From NCBI GenBank assembly GCA_002342065.1, contig DDPF01000004.1, positions 310,001 through 374,000 on the forward strand: a stretch of 64,000 bases of DNA, read 5' to 3'. Numbering within the stretch: the stretch's first letter is position 1; each line of letters begins with the position of its first letter. The notes below the pieces were generated by a model. The model was not told the origin of the DNA and ran no database searches. It saw only the letters and a list, made by a program, of their open reading frames with translations. The position numbers and the translations under genes are program-made. Source of the stretch: Bacteroidetes bacterium UBA2475. Its GTDB lineage: Bacteria; Bacteroidota; Bacteroidia; B-17B0; Aurantibacillaceae. This document shows, in pieces, positions 17,554-26,654 of this stretch.

Positions 17554-18432
17554 ATGAATACTTCTCACGAACAAACAGCAATAAAAGCAACTTATTTTAG
17601 TCTTGTCGGAAACACATGCCTAGCAATTATAAAAGGACTGGCAGGGTTTTTCGGAAACTCATATGCCTTAATTGCCGACGCAATAGAATCTACTACCGAC
17701 ATTTTTGCCTCCTTCTTAGTTTTATTCGGAATTAAATATGCGAACAAACCCGCTGACAAAAACCACCCCTATGGTCATGGACGAGCAGAACCATTAGTTA
17801 CATTTTTAGTTGTGGGCTTTTTAATTACTTCTGCATCCATCATAGCGTACGAAAGCATTAAAAATATTGGAACGCCTCACGACTTGCCTAAAATCTGGAC
17901 TCTACTTGTTCTTGCTCCACTAATAGTTTGGAAAGAAATTTCATTTCAGTTAGTAATGAAAAAAGCAAAAGAGACAAATAGTTCTTCATTAAAAGCAGAT
18001 GCCTGGCACCACAGAAGTGATGCAATTACTTCTATTGCAGCATTTATTGGAATATCTATTGCTTTGTATTTCGGAAAAGGATATGAAACAGCAGACGATT
18101 GGGCCGCTCTATTTGCCTCCGGGTTCATATTTTATAATAGTTATTTGATCTTCAGGCCCGCGCTCGGTGAAATTATGGACGAGCATTTATACGATGACCT
18201 TGTAGAAGACATAAGAAAAGTATCAATGACAGTTGAAGGAGTGGTTGGAACCGAAAAGTGTTTTATCCGAAAAGCCGGCATGAAGTTTCATGTTGATCTT
18301 CATGCGATCGTAGATGCTAAGATCTCGGTTAAAGACGGGCACGACATAGCACACAAACTAAAAGACACATTACGTAACGACATTCCGCAATTAGGACACG
18401 TATTAATACACATTGAACCAAGCGCAAATTAA
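17554..18432 (+). CDS. cation diffusion facilitator family transporter
   Basis: The 292-residue protein has six predicted transmembrane helices and a C-terminal cytoplasmic ferredoxin-like domain (about 215-290). CDF landmarks are ADAIESTTDIFAS in helix 2 (an ExxxD in place of the usual DxxxD/HxxxD metal site), the loop motif HPYGHGRAEP, and the helix 5 site DAWHHRSDA (HxxxD). It should export a divalent metal (zinc, iron, manganese or similar) using the proton gradient. Position alone does not tell which. The 120 bp upstream show no strong signal. Only a ~70-bp gap separates it from the next small membrane gene. Confidence 0.92.
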   Translation: MNTSHEQTAIKATYFSLVGNTCLAIIKGLAGFFGNSYALIADAIESTTDIFASFLVLFGIKYANKPADKNHPYGHGRAEPLVTFLVVGFLITSASIIAYESIKNIGTPHDLPKIWTLLVLAPLIVWKEISFQLVMKKAKETNSSSLKADAWHHRSDAITSIAAFIGISIALYFGKGYETADDWAALFASGFIFYNSYLIFRPALGEIMDEHLYDDLVEDIRKVSMTVEGVVGTEKCFIRKAGMKFHVDLHAIVDAKISVKDGHDIAHKLKDTLRNDIPQLGHVLIHIEPSAN

Positions 18433-18501
18433 AAGACAACACAAACAAGAAATTAGTGGACAAATTCCGGCAGACAAAATATTCGACGCGACAAAATAGA
18501 A

Positions 18502-18870
18502 ATGAAAAAACATTTAACACAAACATTAATAGTTCTGATCCTTTCAATGGGCGGAGCTTTATTGTTACCCAATCTTTTTAAGTATAATAAAACACTAGAA
18601 TGGCCGGGCACAACAGACTTTACCGGATGGACTATTGCGATCTTTGCAGTAATATCGATATTTTTAGCTGTATATAAACCCACAGAAAAACCGCCAAAGG
18701 TTCCTGACGGTTACCACGAACTTTACAATGCAAATAATCAAATAACTAAAAAGGGCATGTTTGCAAACGGCCAACAAGTTAATGGTACAAAACACGTTTA
18801 CAAAAAAGACGGAATTCTTTCTCATATTGAAAATTGTACCAATGGTGTTTATACAAAAAAACAAAATTGA
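18502..18870 (+). CDS. small membrane protein with MORN-like C-terminus, unknown
   Basis: The 122-residue protein has two N-terminal hydrophobic segments (about 5-23 and 38-57). A soluble tail contains YHELYNANNQITKKGMF and GTKHVYKKDGIL, resembling the toxin/antitoxin-like MORN repeats (xGxxxYxxGxL) common in Bacteroidota. No specific family is recognised. The tail probably faces the periplasm or cytoplasm as a small binding module. It follows the CDF gene on the same strand and may be co-transcribed. Confidence 0.6.
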   Translation: MKKHLTQTLIVLILSMGGALLLPNLFKYNKTLEWPGTTDFTGWTIAIFAVISIFLAVYKPTEKPPKVPDGYHELYNANNQITKKGMFANGQQVNGTKHVYKKDGILSHIENCTNGVYTKKQN

Positions 18871-18906
18871 AAATTGAAAAACTTATTTAATAAAACCACC
18901 TTTTTG

Positions 18907-18914
18907 TATCTTTG
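18907..18914 (+). promoter_or_regulatory. -7 promoter element TATCTTTG
   Basis: An exact match to the Bacteroidota -7 consensus TAnnTTTG, 18 bp before the ATG at 18933. The expected -33 TTTG is not obvious. Confidence 0.55.
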
Positions 18915-18932
18915 TAAAATAAAATCCATCAT

Positions 18933-19271
18933 ATGAAAGTTACTATCACTTCCATCGAGTTAAAAGGTCCATTAAAATTCTTTGCGCTTTCTTCATCTGC
19001 ATTAAAAATATTGAAGCAACTAAAAACAAGTGGCAGCGTAGATTTTAAAAAGAAAGGTATCTGGACAAAACATTACACCATGAGCTTGTGGAATAACGAA
19101 GAGGAAATGAGGGCGTTTGCAGTGAGCGGCGCCCATTTAGAAGCTATGAAAACAAGTAAAAAAATTGCTAAAGAAATAAGAACAATTACAATTGATGCAG
19201 ATAAACTTCCTGATTGGAAAACTGCGCTATCTCTTTTAGAAAAAGGAAAAGTATTTAAGTATTGGGTTTAG
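18933..19271 (+). CDS. putative dimeric alpha/beta-barrel (DUF3291-like) protein
   Basis: The 112-residue soluble protein reads as a single ferredoxin-like alpha/beta fold: KVTITSIELKGPLKFFALSSSAL, a central FKKKGIWTKHYTMSLWNNEEEMRAFAVSGAHLEAMK segment, and a C-terminal WKTALSLL/FKYWV end. The MSLWxxEEEMxxFAxSGAHxxAM pattern is typical of spheroidene-monooxygenase/DUF3291-like proteins, in which the histidine and tryptophan line a pocket. Enzymatic function is unknown. It has its own -7-like box. Confidence 0.62.
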   Translation: MKVTITSIELKGPLKFFALSSSALKILKQLKTSGSVDFKKKGIWTKHYTMSLWNNEEEMRAFAVSGAHLEAMKTSKKIAKEIRTITIDADKLPDWKTALSLLEKGKVFKYWV

Positions 19272-19303
19272 TTAAGTTTCTTTATAATAAATAATAATTT
19301 AAA

Positions 19304-19729
19304 ATGGCCGAAAAAAAATCAAAACTGGTTGAAATAAAAACAAAACAAACCACTGCCAGCGTGGAGGATTTTATAAATAAGGTTCCAGACGAGCAAAAGC
19401 GTAAAGACAGTTTTGTTATCCTGGAAATGATGAAAAAAGCAACCGGGGAAGAACCAAAATTATGGGGCAGTTCCATAATCGGTTTTGGTAATAAAAGATA
19501 CAAAAGTCCCACAACCGGTAGAGAAGTTGATTGGCTCGTGATAGGTTTCTCACCCCGAAAAGCAAATCTATCATTGTATCTGAGCATAGACATTAGTAAG
19601 CATGCCGATGCTCTTAAAAAACTAGGAAAGCATAAAACCGGTGTTGGTTGTCTTTATATAAATAAACTCGAAGATGTTGACACTAAAGTTTTGAAAGGAA
19701 TGATAGAAACATCGTTAAAGAAAAAGTAA
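19304..19729 (+). CDS. DUF1801 domain protein
   Basis: The 141-residue protein matches the DUF1801 (YdhG-like) family. It has an N-terminal helix with SVEDFINKVPDEQKRKDSFVILEMM, the motif PKLWGSSIIGFGNKRYKSPTTGREVDWLVIGFSPRKANLSLYL, and a C-terminal HKTGVGCLYINKLEDVD. The fold is a small alpha/beta sandwich often found in stress or iron-related contexts, with no established activity. It lies 32 bp after the DUF3291-like gene on the same strand and is convergent with the CHAT gene (10-bp gap). Confidence 0.83.
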   Translation: MAEKKSKLVEIKTKQTTASVEDFINKVPDEQKRKDSFVILEMMKKATGEEPKLWGSSIIGFGNKRYKSPTTGREVDWLVIGFSPRKANLSLYLSIDISKHADALKKLGKHKTGVGCLYINKLEDVDTKVLKGMIETSLKKK

Positions 19730-19739
19730 TTCTATCTGT

Positions 19740-22562
19740 CTATTTACTCAACATCACAAACGCACTCCAATAAAAAGGTTCTTTGTATTTAATTTTTAAT
19801 TGTTTTATGGCGTCAGAAAACGCCTGTTGTTTGTTACCACTTTTTGCGTAATTGGTGTAAAACAAAGTCATTAATTCCATGGTAGCGGCATCGCTCACAC
19901 TCCACAAACTCATAATAATACTTTTTGCGCCGGCAATTAAAAAAGCGCGCTGCAAGCCGTAAACGCCTTCACCCTGCTTAACACTTCCTAAGCCGGTTTC
20001 GCAGGCACTTAAAACCACAAGATCGGTCTTATCTAAATTTAAACTCATGGCTTCATAAGCCGTTAAAATTCCATTCTCGCTATTTGGTGATGGGTGAAAA
20101 TTTTCATCGAAAACATTTTCGCAATTTGCTAAAAGTACACCGCTTCTTAATAACGGGTTCTCCTTTGCCGCAGAAACATCAACACCTAAAACCTTAGTGG
20201 TTTCTAATTGGCTTAGATCTGCTAAAAAATAACCGTGTGTGGCAATGTGTAAAATGCTTGGTGAGTTGATGTCTTTTACTTTTGCCTCTGTTGCACTTGC
20301 GCCAAATAAGGCTATTGCTTTTACTTTGTAAGTAGTTAATAATTTAGTAATGTTCTTAACCTCTATCTCTGTGCCGGGCAATTGTTCCACAACACCATTT
20401 TTTCCATATTTTGGATTACCAATTAAGAATGCTGTAGTTGGTTTTCTTGACTCGCTTTCAGTTTTCTTAACATCTATAAGATCTTTTGTGTTGCCTGTAA
20501 ATTGCAAAGCGTACTTATCTACAAGATATTTACCGTCAGCATCTTTTAAAGCGTTAATACTTAGCTGGTGATAAGCGCCGTCTAAAGAAAGGTACAATTT
20601 GTTAACCCCCTTTATTTGTTCGTCCAAAACTTTCCATGTAATGGTGTAGGCTTCATTCTCAGGTTGTTGATCAATGGTTTTTTTCCTGAACTCACTAACG
20701 GCGTCGTTAATTGTTTTTACATTTCCAAGATCGATTATTTTAAGATCTGTTGAAGTTAAAAGTAATGCCAGGTAATTTCCGTTTGCTGTAAAACCATTTT
20801 TGTATTCATTCAGCTCTAAGATCTCAACAGCGGCTTCGCCCTCTTTTAATTGCTTTTGAATTGTGCCATAAGTAATGCTTTGCTTTGTGTTACTTTCTTT
20901 AAACAAAGAGCTTTTTTGTGAGAGTTCACGCTCTAATTCATTTGCCCGTGTCTTTAAACTATCGATATTTAATTTTTCTTTTGCCAATTCTTCTTTACTT
21001 AATTGATAGGCCTGGTTTAAATTCTCTTTTGTTTCCAGCCAATGTTTATAGGCTGTTTTTAAAGACTGGTCATTACTTGCCGCAATAATATTTCTGATCT
21101 TGGATGAGTTGCTTAACAAAAATCCTTTTGTATTGATCACTGCATTATATAATTGTTTAGAGAGACTTGTGTCTGAGGCAGAGTTTGCATAGGCAAAAGA
21201 ATAAAAGCGTTGTAAACGATTATTTGTTTTTTCCCAATACAATGTTTTTTCATTATCATTCAGTGAGTTAAAAAAAGTGGTAATGTAATTTAATGTATTA
21301 TCAATTACTGTTTTATAATTATCCTTTGCTTCTGTAATTTTTTGGTTTTGCCATTGTGCCAAAGCAAGATCTTCTAATGCCTGTGTATAATTAGGATGAC
21401 TCTCTCCATAAATTACTTTTTTTAGTTCAACCACTTTTAGCATCAACTCAAGTGCTTTGGTAGGATTATTGTTGAACCTGTAAAAATTAGCAAGCTCTTG
21501 TTGTGTTGAAATGGTTGCTGGATTATTATTACTGAGTTTGCGTTTATAAATATCAATAGCGCTTAACAATAATTGTTCTACTTTACTATTACGCCCGCCC
21601 ATTTCCATATACAATTGCGCAAGCCCTGTTTTTAAATGTGCAAGATCGGGGTGAGCTCCCAGTTTACGTTCTTTTATTTCTATGGCTTTTAAATATAATT
21701 TTTCCGACTCCTCATACTTTTTCTCGAAGCGATATATATTTGCCAGGTTAATTTGAAGTTTGATATAATTACTGTAATAATCTTTTAATACAGTTGAAGC
21801 TTCAGCAATGCTCTGATTCATTTGACTTTCTGCATCTTTTAATTTGTTCATGTCCAAATAGGCCATGGCAAGATTATTACAGATAAGTGCTTTTGCCAAT
21901 GGATCGTTTTGTGCTTTTGCCAGTTCAAGGGCTTTTTTAAGATCGCTTTCCGCTTCGGTATAAAAACCTGTTTCTTTTTTTAGAACAGCATTGTTATTTA
22001 TAGAAACTATTAATTTGCCTTTATTAGAGAGTTTTTCACGAAGCGTAATGGCTTCTTCGCTATATGGTTTTGCTTTTATGAACCTTCCGCCTGATTGGTA
22101 TACCAAAGCAAGATCGCTAATTGCCTGTGCGTAATTTTCCGAAGTATCTTTACCAGCTTTTATATACAATTCTTTTGCTTGCACAAAACATTGTTCGGCT
22201 AAGTTTAATTTATTGTTCGCCATTAAGACCTCACCATTCTTTAAATTGGAATAAGCCCTTTCTTCTTTACTTATCTCTCCGGCCTTGGCAATTTTTGTAG
22301 CACTTAATAAATTACTAGTAAAGGTTCCTCCTTTTTCTTCAGCCTCAAAAAGTCCGCTGTTATCCAAAAAAGAAATAGCGTAATTAAAGTTACTAGCATC
22401 ATAATCCTGTTGATCTTTTTCCCATACATCGGTGGTCTTTTCCCTTGTCTTTTCTCTTAATTTATCGGTCTTTTCTTTTAAAAAACCTCCAACATTAATT
22501 TGCGAAAAGCCTTGCTGGCTAAGCAAGATAACTATAAGAACTGTAAAAGGCTGCTTTTTCAT
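19740..22562 (-). CDS. exported TPR-CHAT protease-like protein
   Basis: The 940-residue protein has a signal peptide (about 1-20, ending GFSQ), an N-terminal linker, and about ten kinesin-light-chain-type TPRs (about 95-430; for example YLKAIEIKERKLGAHPDLAHL). A helical linker (about 430-600) and a C-terminal CHAT domain (about 610-940) follow. The CHAT catalytic pair is intact: histidine in SILHIATHGYFLAD and cysteine in VVLSACETGLGSVKQGEGV. CHAT domains are caspase-related cysteine peptidases. An ATG at 22562 gives a correct signal peptide; a longer frame reaches back only to a TTG at 22580. It is divergent from a TPR gene and seems to act outside the cytoplasm; its target is unknown. Confidence 0.9.
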   Translation of the reverse strand: MKKQPFTVLIVILLSQQGFSQINVGGFLKEKTDKLREKTREKTTDVWEKDQQDYDASNFNYAISFLDNSGLFEAEEKGGTFTSNLLSATKIAKAGEISKEERAYSNLKNGEVLMANNKLNLAEQCFVQAKELYIKAGKDTSENYAQAISDLALVYQSGGRFIKAKPYSEEAITLREKLSNKGKLIVSINNNAVLKKETGFYTEAESDLKKALELAKAQNDPLAKALICNNLAMAYLDMNKLKDAESQMNQSIAEASTVLKDYYSNYIKLQINLANIYRFEKKYEESEKLYLKAIEIKERKLGAHPDLAHLKTGLAQLYMEMGGRNSKVEQLLLSAIDIYKRKLSNNNPATISTQQELANFYRFNNNPTKALELMLKVVELKKVIYGESHPNYTQALEDLALAQWQNQKITEAKDNYKTVIDNTLNYITTFFNSLNDNEKTLYWEKTNNRLQRFYSFAYANSASDTSLSKQLYNAVINTKGFLLSNSSKIRNIIAASNDQSLKTAYKHWLETKENLNQAYQLSKEELAKEKLNIDSLKTRANELERELSQKSSLFKESNTKQSITYGTIQKQLKEGEAAVEILELNEYKNGFTANGNYLALLLTSTDLKIIDLGNVKTINDAVSEFRKKTIDQQPENEAYTITWKVLDEQIKGVNKLYLSLDGAYHQLSINALKDADGKYLVDKYALQFTGNTKDLIDVKKTESESRKPTTAFLIGNPKYGKNGVVEQLPGTEIEVKNITKLLTTYKVKAIALFGASATEAKVKDINSPSILHIATHGYFLADLSQLETTKVLGVDVSAAKENPLLRSGVLLANCENVFDENFHPSPNSENGILTAYEAMSLNLDKTDLVVLSACETGLGSVKQGEGVYGLQRAFLIAGAKSIIMSLWSVSDAATMELMTLFYTNYAKSGNKQQAFSDAIKQLKIKYKEPFYWSAFVMLSK

Positions 22563-22686
22563 ACGCCTAAAATTAGTCAATAAATTTAGGAAATAATAGA
22601 CTTAAATGGATGTAGCAAGGGCCTTTAAGAACTTATTTTTTAATATTTCAAATAAAATTTTATATTTAGTGTTTTAATATCCAAAA

Positions 22687-23742
22687 ATGAAACATAACTA
22701 TTATTTAGCCTTCCTGGTTTTTTTAATGTTTACAGCTCGCTCGCAGGATACTGTAAAAGTGGCGAGCAATTTAACTCCCGAGCAAATTGCAGAGCAGGAT
22801 TACAACTCTGGTCTTGCCGCACTTAAAAAAAATGAATGTGCCGCGGCGGTTGAACTCTTCAATAAATCATTAGTTGCAAAACCAAATTTTGATAAAGCGC
22901 TTGCTAATCGCGCCATTGCTTATATACATTTAAAAAAACATTCTGAGGCGTTAAATGATATTAACAGCGCTATTAAACTTAATCCTCAAAACCCTGAATT
23001 TTATTTTAATAAAAGTTTGATCTTTTACGACCTCAGCCAAAGAGACAGTCAATCTGTTGCGCTTGACAATTGTCTTAGAATAAATCCTGCCCATGCCGAA
23101 GGTTGTTATTATAAGGGTATTGCGCTATACGGTTCTGCAGACTACGATAAATCAATAGAATTCTTTACAAAAGCAATTACAGCTAATCCAAATTACGTGT
23201 ATGCTTATAACGACAGGGCCAGCGCAAAACGAGCAAAGGCAGATTACGCAGGTGCTATTGCCGATTATGAAAAAGCCATTAGCCTTGACGCATCGCTGGT
23301 TTTTATTCACAATAACCTTGGATCAGCTTATCGCTTAAATAAAAATTACCCAAAGGCCATTGAAGCTTATACAAAAGCTTTACAGGCCAATCCAAATTAT
23401 TTAGTAGCATTAAACAACAGGGGCTCTGCAAATTTTGAGAACAATAATCTTAAAGCGGCACAAAGCGATTTTGAAGACGTGTTAAAAAAAGATCCGAAAA
23501 ATTCTTTTGCCTATAACAACTTATCTTCTATTGCCATAAAAAATAAAGATTACAAAAAAGCAAAAGATATGGCCAGCCGTTCTATAGAAAGCGATCCAAA
23601 AAATGGGCCTGCTTATTACAACCGTGGCATTGCCCGCCAAATGCTGCGTGAAGAAGCAGATTGCTGCAACGATTGGAAAAAAGCTTATGAACTTGGCGTT
23701 AGCAACGCTAAAACATTTATAAACGCATCTTGCTTAGATTAA
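22687..23742 (+). CDS. exported TPR-repeat protein
   Basis: The 351-residue protein has a signal peptide (about 1-20) and at least eight consecutive 34-residue TPRs with the canonical spacing (for example ALANRAIAYIHLKKHSEAL, AYNDRASAKRAKADYAGAI, ALNNRGSANFENNNL). The final part contains two cysteines (DCCNDW) and ends ASCLD. It is a protein-interaction scaffold, probably periplasmic. It ends 17 bp before a PorE-like gene on the same strand, suggesting a shared envelope complex. A TATATTTA box at 22661-22668 may be its -7 element. Confidence 0.85.
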   Translation: MKHNYYLAFLVFLMFTARSQDTVKVASNLTPEQIAEQDYNSGLAALKKNECAAAVELFNKSLVAKPNFDKALANRAIAYIHLKKHSEALNDINSAIKLNPQNPEFYFNKSLIFYDLSQRDSQSVALDNCLRINPAHAEGCYYKGIALYGSADYDKSIEFFTKAITANPNYVYAYNDRASAKRAKADYAGAIADYEKAISLDASLVFIHNNLGSAYRLNKNYPKAIEAYTKALQANPNYLVALNNRGSANFENNNLKAAQSDFEDVLKKDPKNSFAYNNLSSIAIKNKDYKKAKDMASRSIESDPKNGPAYYNRGIARQMLREEADCCNDWKKAYELGVSNAKTFINASCLD

Positions 23743-23759
23743 TTTTATTTATTGATACT

Positions 23760-25901
23760 ATGAAAAAATTATTACTTACAATAACCTTTATTTATTTCTC
23801 TCTTTTATCATTTTCTCAATCAATAGAATTTGAAAAAGATAATTTTCCCGGTAAGAAAGATGAAATGAAAGCCGCCCGAAAACAGCTTGATGTTGGAATA
23901 GAATTTTATGGGCAAGGAAGGGCCGAATTTGATGATCAAAAAAAAGCTTACACCTCTTTTCATAAACATTTACCCGTTAGTAACCATGATTACCGTATGG
24001 CTGGTGTTACGAATTTTCGAAATGCTTTAGCTCCATTAAATACCGCTAATACTTTCAACCCTAAAAATGCAAGATTAAATTACATGCTTGGTTTTATCGG
24101 TTTTGTTATCGATCCTATAGGTGCACAAACATTAAAATATTTTGAAACAGCAAATACCCTTGATTCCTCGGTTGAACCTGATCTATCTTTTTATTTAGCG
24201 TGGACATACCACTTGAATAGCCGTTGGGATGATGCAATCAAATATTACCAAATTTATCTTCAGACAAGCCCTAAAAAAAATACTTTTGAAACAGAAGATG
24301 TAAATAAAAAAATAACTGAGTGTCAAAATGGTAAATTATTTTCTGCTAATCCTGAACGCGTTTTTGTAGACAATCTTGGTTCAAACATTAATACACCGTT
24401 TCCTGAATATGGCCCTGCTATTACTGTAGATGAAGAAACTATTATGTTTACAGCGAGAAGAGATAATACAACTGGCCTTAAAAAAGACGAAGGGGATAAT
24501 AAATTTTATGAAGATGTTTACGTCTCAACTAAATTAAATGGGAAATGGCAACCATCCAAACAATTAAGCAAGAATGTAAACACAGAAAGTCACGATGCCG
24601 TTGCTGGCTTGTCTCTAGACGGAAGCAAACTTTATATATATAGAGATCAAGCAAAGGATGGAGGGGATTTATATGAAACTGTTTTGTTTGGTGCCGATTG
24701 GGAACCCCCTGTAAGAATGAACAAAAACATCAACACAAAAAATCATGAGAATACCGCAAGCTTAAGCTACGATAGCCGTCAATTATATTTTATTACAAAT
24801 AAAGATGCTGGTTTTGGAGGAGGAGACATTTATTTGTGTGAAATTGATGTAAAAGGCGAATGGGGGCCTTCAAAAAATATTGGTCCAGAAGTGAATACTA
24901 AATACGATGAAGATGGCGTTTTTCTTCATCCAGATGGAGTAACAATGTTTTTTAGCAGCAAGGGCCATAATAGCATGGGCGGTTATGACATTTTCAAAAG
25001 TGTTTTTGAAAATGGAAAATGGAGTAAACCAATAAATTTGGGGTACCCAATTAATGGTCCGGACGATGATGTGTTTTTTGTAGTAGCAGGTAGTGGAAGT
25101 CGGGCCTATTTTGCTTCATCAAAAACAGGTGGTTATGGAGAACAAGATATTTACAAAATTACTTTCCTTGGTCCTGAGAAACATCCATTACTAAATACTC
25201 AGGATCAGTTAATGGCGATGGCAGCAAACCCAGTAAGCAATTTAAAAGTTGAGAATGCGGTAGAAGTTGCTTCTGCAAAATTAACTATTTTAAAAGGCGT
25301 GGTAACTGACGCTAAAACTAACCAACCACTAGAGGCTTCTATTGACCTTATTGATAACGACAAAAACGTTGTATTGGCAACGTTTAAATCGAACAGCAGC
25401 AGTGGTAAATATTTGGTGACATTACCAAGCGGAAAAAATTATGGTATTGCTGTAAAACGCGATGGATATTTATTTCACTCTGAGAATTTTAATATTCCTG
25501 ATAACGCCGCCTTCCAGGAATTTACAAAAGACGTAGCCTTAAAAAGGATAGAGATAGGAAGTACAATTGTGCTACGTAATATTTTCTTTGATTTTGATAA
25601 AGCAACTATTCGTCCCGAATCAGCTAATGAGTTAGAGCGTTTAATTAAATTATTAAATGATAATCCAACACTTAAAATTGAGTTAGGAAGTCATACAGAT
25701 AGTAAAGGTTCTGATGACTATAACATGAAATTAAGTGACAGCCGTTCTAAATCGGTTGTTGATTATTTAATTGGTAAAGGCATTAGCACAGCGCGTTTGG
25801 TTGCAAAAGGTTATGGTGAGACAAAACCTATTGATACAAATGAAACCGATGAGGGCCGCCAGAATAACAGGAGAACAGAGTTTAAGATCTTAGAGAAGTA
25901 A
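23760..25901 (+). CDS. PorE-like TPR / beta-propeller / CRD / OmpA protein
   Basis: The 713-residue protein has a signal peptide (about 1-20) and TPR-like helices (about 25-185). A PD40/WD40-type beta-propeller follows (about 195-460) with repeated LSLDGSKLYI, LSYDSRQLYFITNKDAGFGGGDIYL and LHPDGVTMFFSSKGHNSMGGYDIF. Then come a carboxypeptidase-regulatory-like domain (about 510-595, LKGVVTDAKTNQPLEASIDL) and a C-terminal OmpA peptidoglycan-binding domain (about 600-713) with FFDFDKATIRPESANEL, GSHTDSKGSDDYN and NNRRTEF. This order is that described for T9SS protein PorE, proposed to link the secretion machinery to peptidoglycan. Related proteins occur in multiple copies, so orthology to PorE is unproven. 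The ATG at 23760 is preferred because it gives a clean signal peptide. Confidence 0.85.
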   Translation: MKKLLLTITFIYFSLLSFSQSIEFEKDNFPGKKDEMKAARKQLDVGIEFYGQGRAEFDDQKKAYTSFHKHLPVSNHDYRMAGVTNFRNALAPLNTANTFNPKNARLNYMLGFIGFVIDPIGAQTLKYFETANTLDSSVEPDLSFYLAWTYHLNSRWDDAIKYYQIYLQTSPKKNTFETEDVNKKITECQNGKLFSANPERVFVDNLGSNINTPFPEYGPAITVDEETIMFTARRDNTTGLKKDEGDNKFYEDVYVSTKLNGKWQPSKQLSKNVNTESHDAVAGLSLDGSKLYIYRDQAKDGGDLYETVLFGADWEPPVRMNKNINTKNHENTASLSYDSRQLYFITNKDAGFGGGDIYLCEIDVKGEWGPSKNIGPEVNTKYDEDGVFLHPDGVTMFFSSKGHNSMGGYDIFKSVFENGKWSKPINLGYPINGPDDDVFFVVAGSGSRAYFASSKTGGYGEQDIYKITFLGPEKHPLLNTQDQLMAMAANPVSNLKVENAVEVASAKLTILKGVVTDAKTNQPLEASIDLIDNDKNVVLATFKSNSSSGKYLVTLPSGKNYGIAVKRDGYLFHSENFNIPDNAAFQEFTKDVALKRIEIGSTIVLRNIFFDFDKATIRPESANELERLIKLLNDNPTLKIELGSHTDSKGSDDYNMKLSDSRSKSVVDYLIGKGISTARLVAKGYGETKPIDTNETDEGRQNNRRTEFKILEK

Positions 25902-25908
25902 AATTAAT

Positions 25909-26643
25909 ATGGCAAAATACCTTAGGACATCTGGAATTTCTGCAGCTGTAGAAGATTTAATTCGAGAAGCAAGAGAAAGACTTTACATTATAAGTCCTTA
26001 TTTAAAGCTTTCCGATAATATTAAAGAATTACTTAATGACAAGGAAAGAGAAAAATCTGAGGTAAGAATAATCTTTGGTAAACAGGAATTAAATCCAACA
26101 GAGATGAGCTACCTACAAAGCCTAAAATATGTACGATTATACTTTTCAAAAAACCTACACGCTAAATGTTATTTAAACGAAAAGAAAATGATTATTACTT
26201 CGATGAACTTATATGAATTCTCTCAACAACATAATAAAGAGATGGGGATTCTAATTGATAGAAGTAATGAAGACGATAAAATTGTTTACGAAGAAGCATG
26301 GAAGGATATTGAATCAATTTTAAATAATGCTGACGATTTCGCTTACATAAAAGCCCCGCAGAAAGAAACTGAAAAGCCAGAAAAAACTAAGCAACCAATA
26401 AAAGAAGTAGCAAGGAAAAATAATCAAAATGGTTATTGCATAAGAACTGGAGTTTCAATACCTTTTGATTTAGAAAAACCTCTTTCATACGAAGCATATA
26501 AAAAATGGAATGAATTCGGTGATCCGGACTATTCTGAAAAGTTTTGTCATTTTTCTGGAGAAAAATCCAATGGTGAAACGAGCGTGAACAAACCTATTTT
26601 AAAGAAAAATTGGAAGCTTGCAAAAGAAGTCCATGATTTATAA
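25909..26643 (+). CDS. PLD-fold (HKD) family protein, putative nuclease
   Basis: The 244-residue protein has a phospholipase-D-type fold (about 1-140) with one HKD-like motif, LHAKCYLNEKKMIITSMNL (about residues 83-101), after a typical IREARERLYIISPYLKL start. One HKD per chain implies dimerisation, as in Nuc-type endonucleases. The C-terminal ~90 residues contain a GYCIRTGVSIPF ... YSEKFCHFSGE region with paired cysteines that may bind a metal or DNA. There is no signal peptide. It begins 7 bp after the PorE-like gene although its role looks unrelated. Its codon choice is more AT-rich than its neighbours, hinting at acquisition. Function as nuclease or transphosphatidylase is not settled. 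Confidence 0.75.
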   Translation: MAKYLRTSGISAAVEDLIREARERLYIISPYLKLSDNIKELLNDKEREKSEVRIIFGKQELNPTEMSYLQSLKYVRLYFSKNLHAKCYLNEKKMIITSMNLYEFSQQHNKEMGILIDRSNEDDKIVYEEAWKDIESILNNADDFAYIKAPQKETEKPEKTKQPIKEVARKNNQNGYCIRTGVSIPFDLEKPLSYEAYKKWNEFGDPDYSEKFCHFSGEKSNGETSVNKPILKKNWKLAKEVHDL

Positions 26644-26654
26644 TCTTTTCATTT

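Noticed and set aside
19740..22562. TPR-CHAT protein as a type III-E CRISPR (Craspase) component
   Set aside because: No cas genes, gRAMP effector or CRISPR array are in the window, and the protein has a signal peptide.
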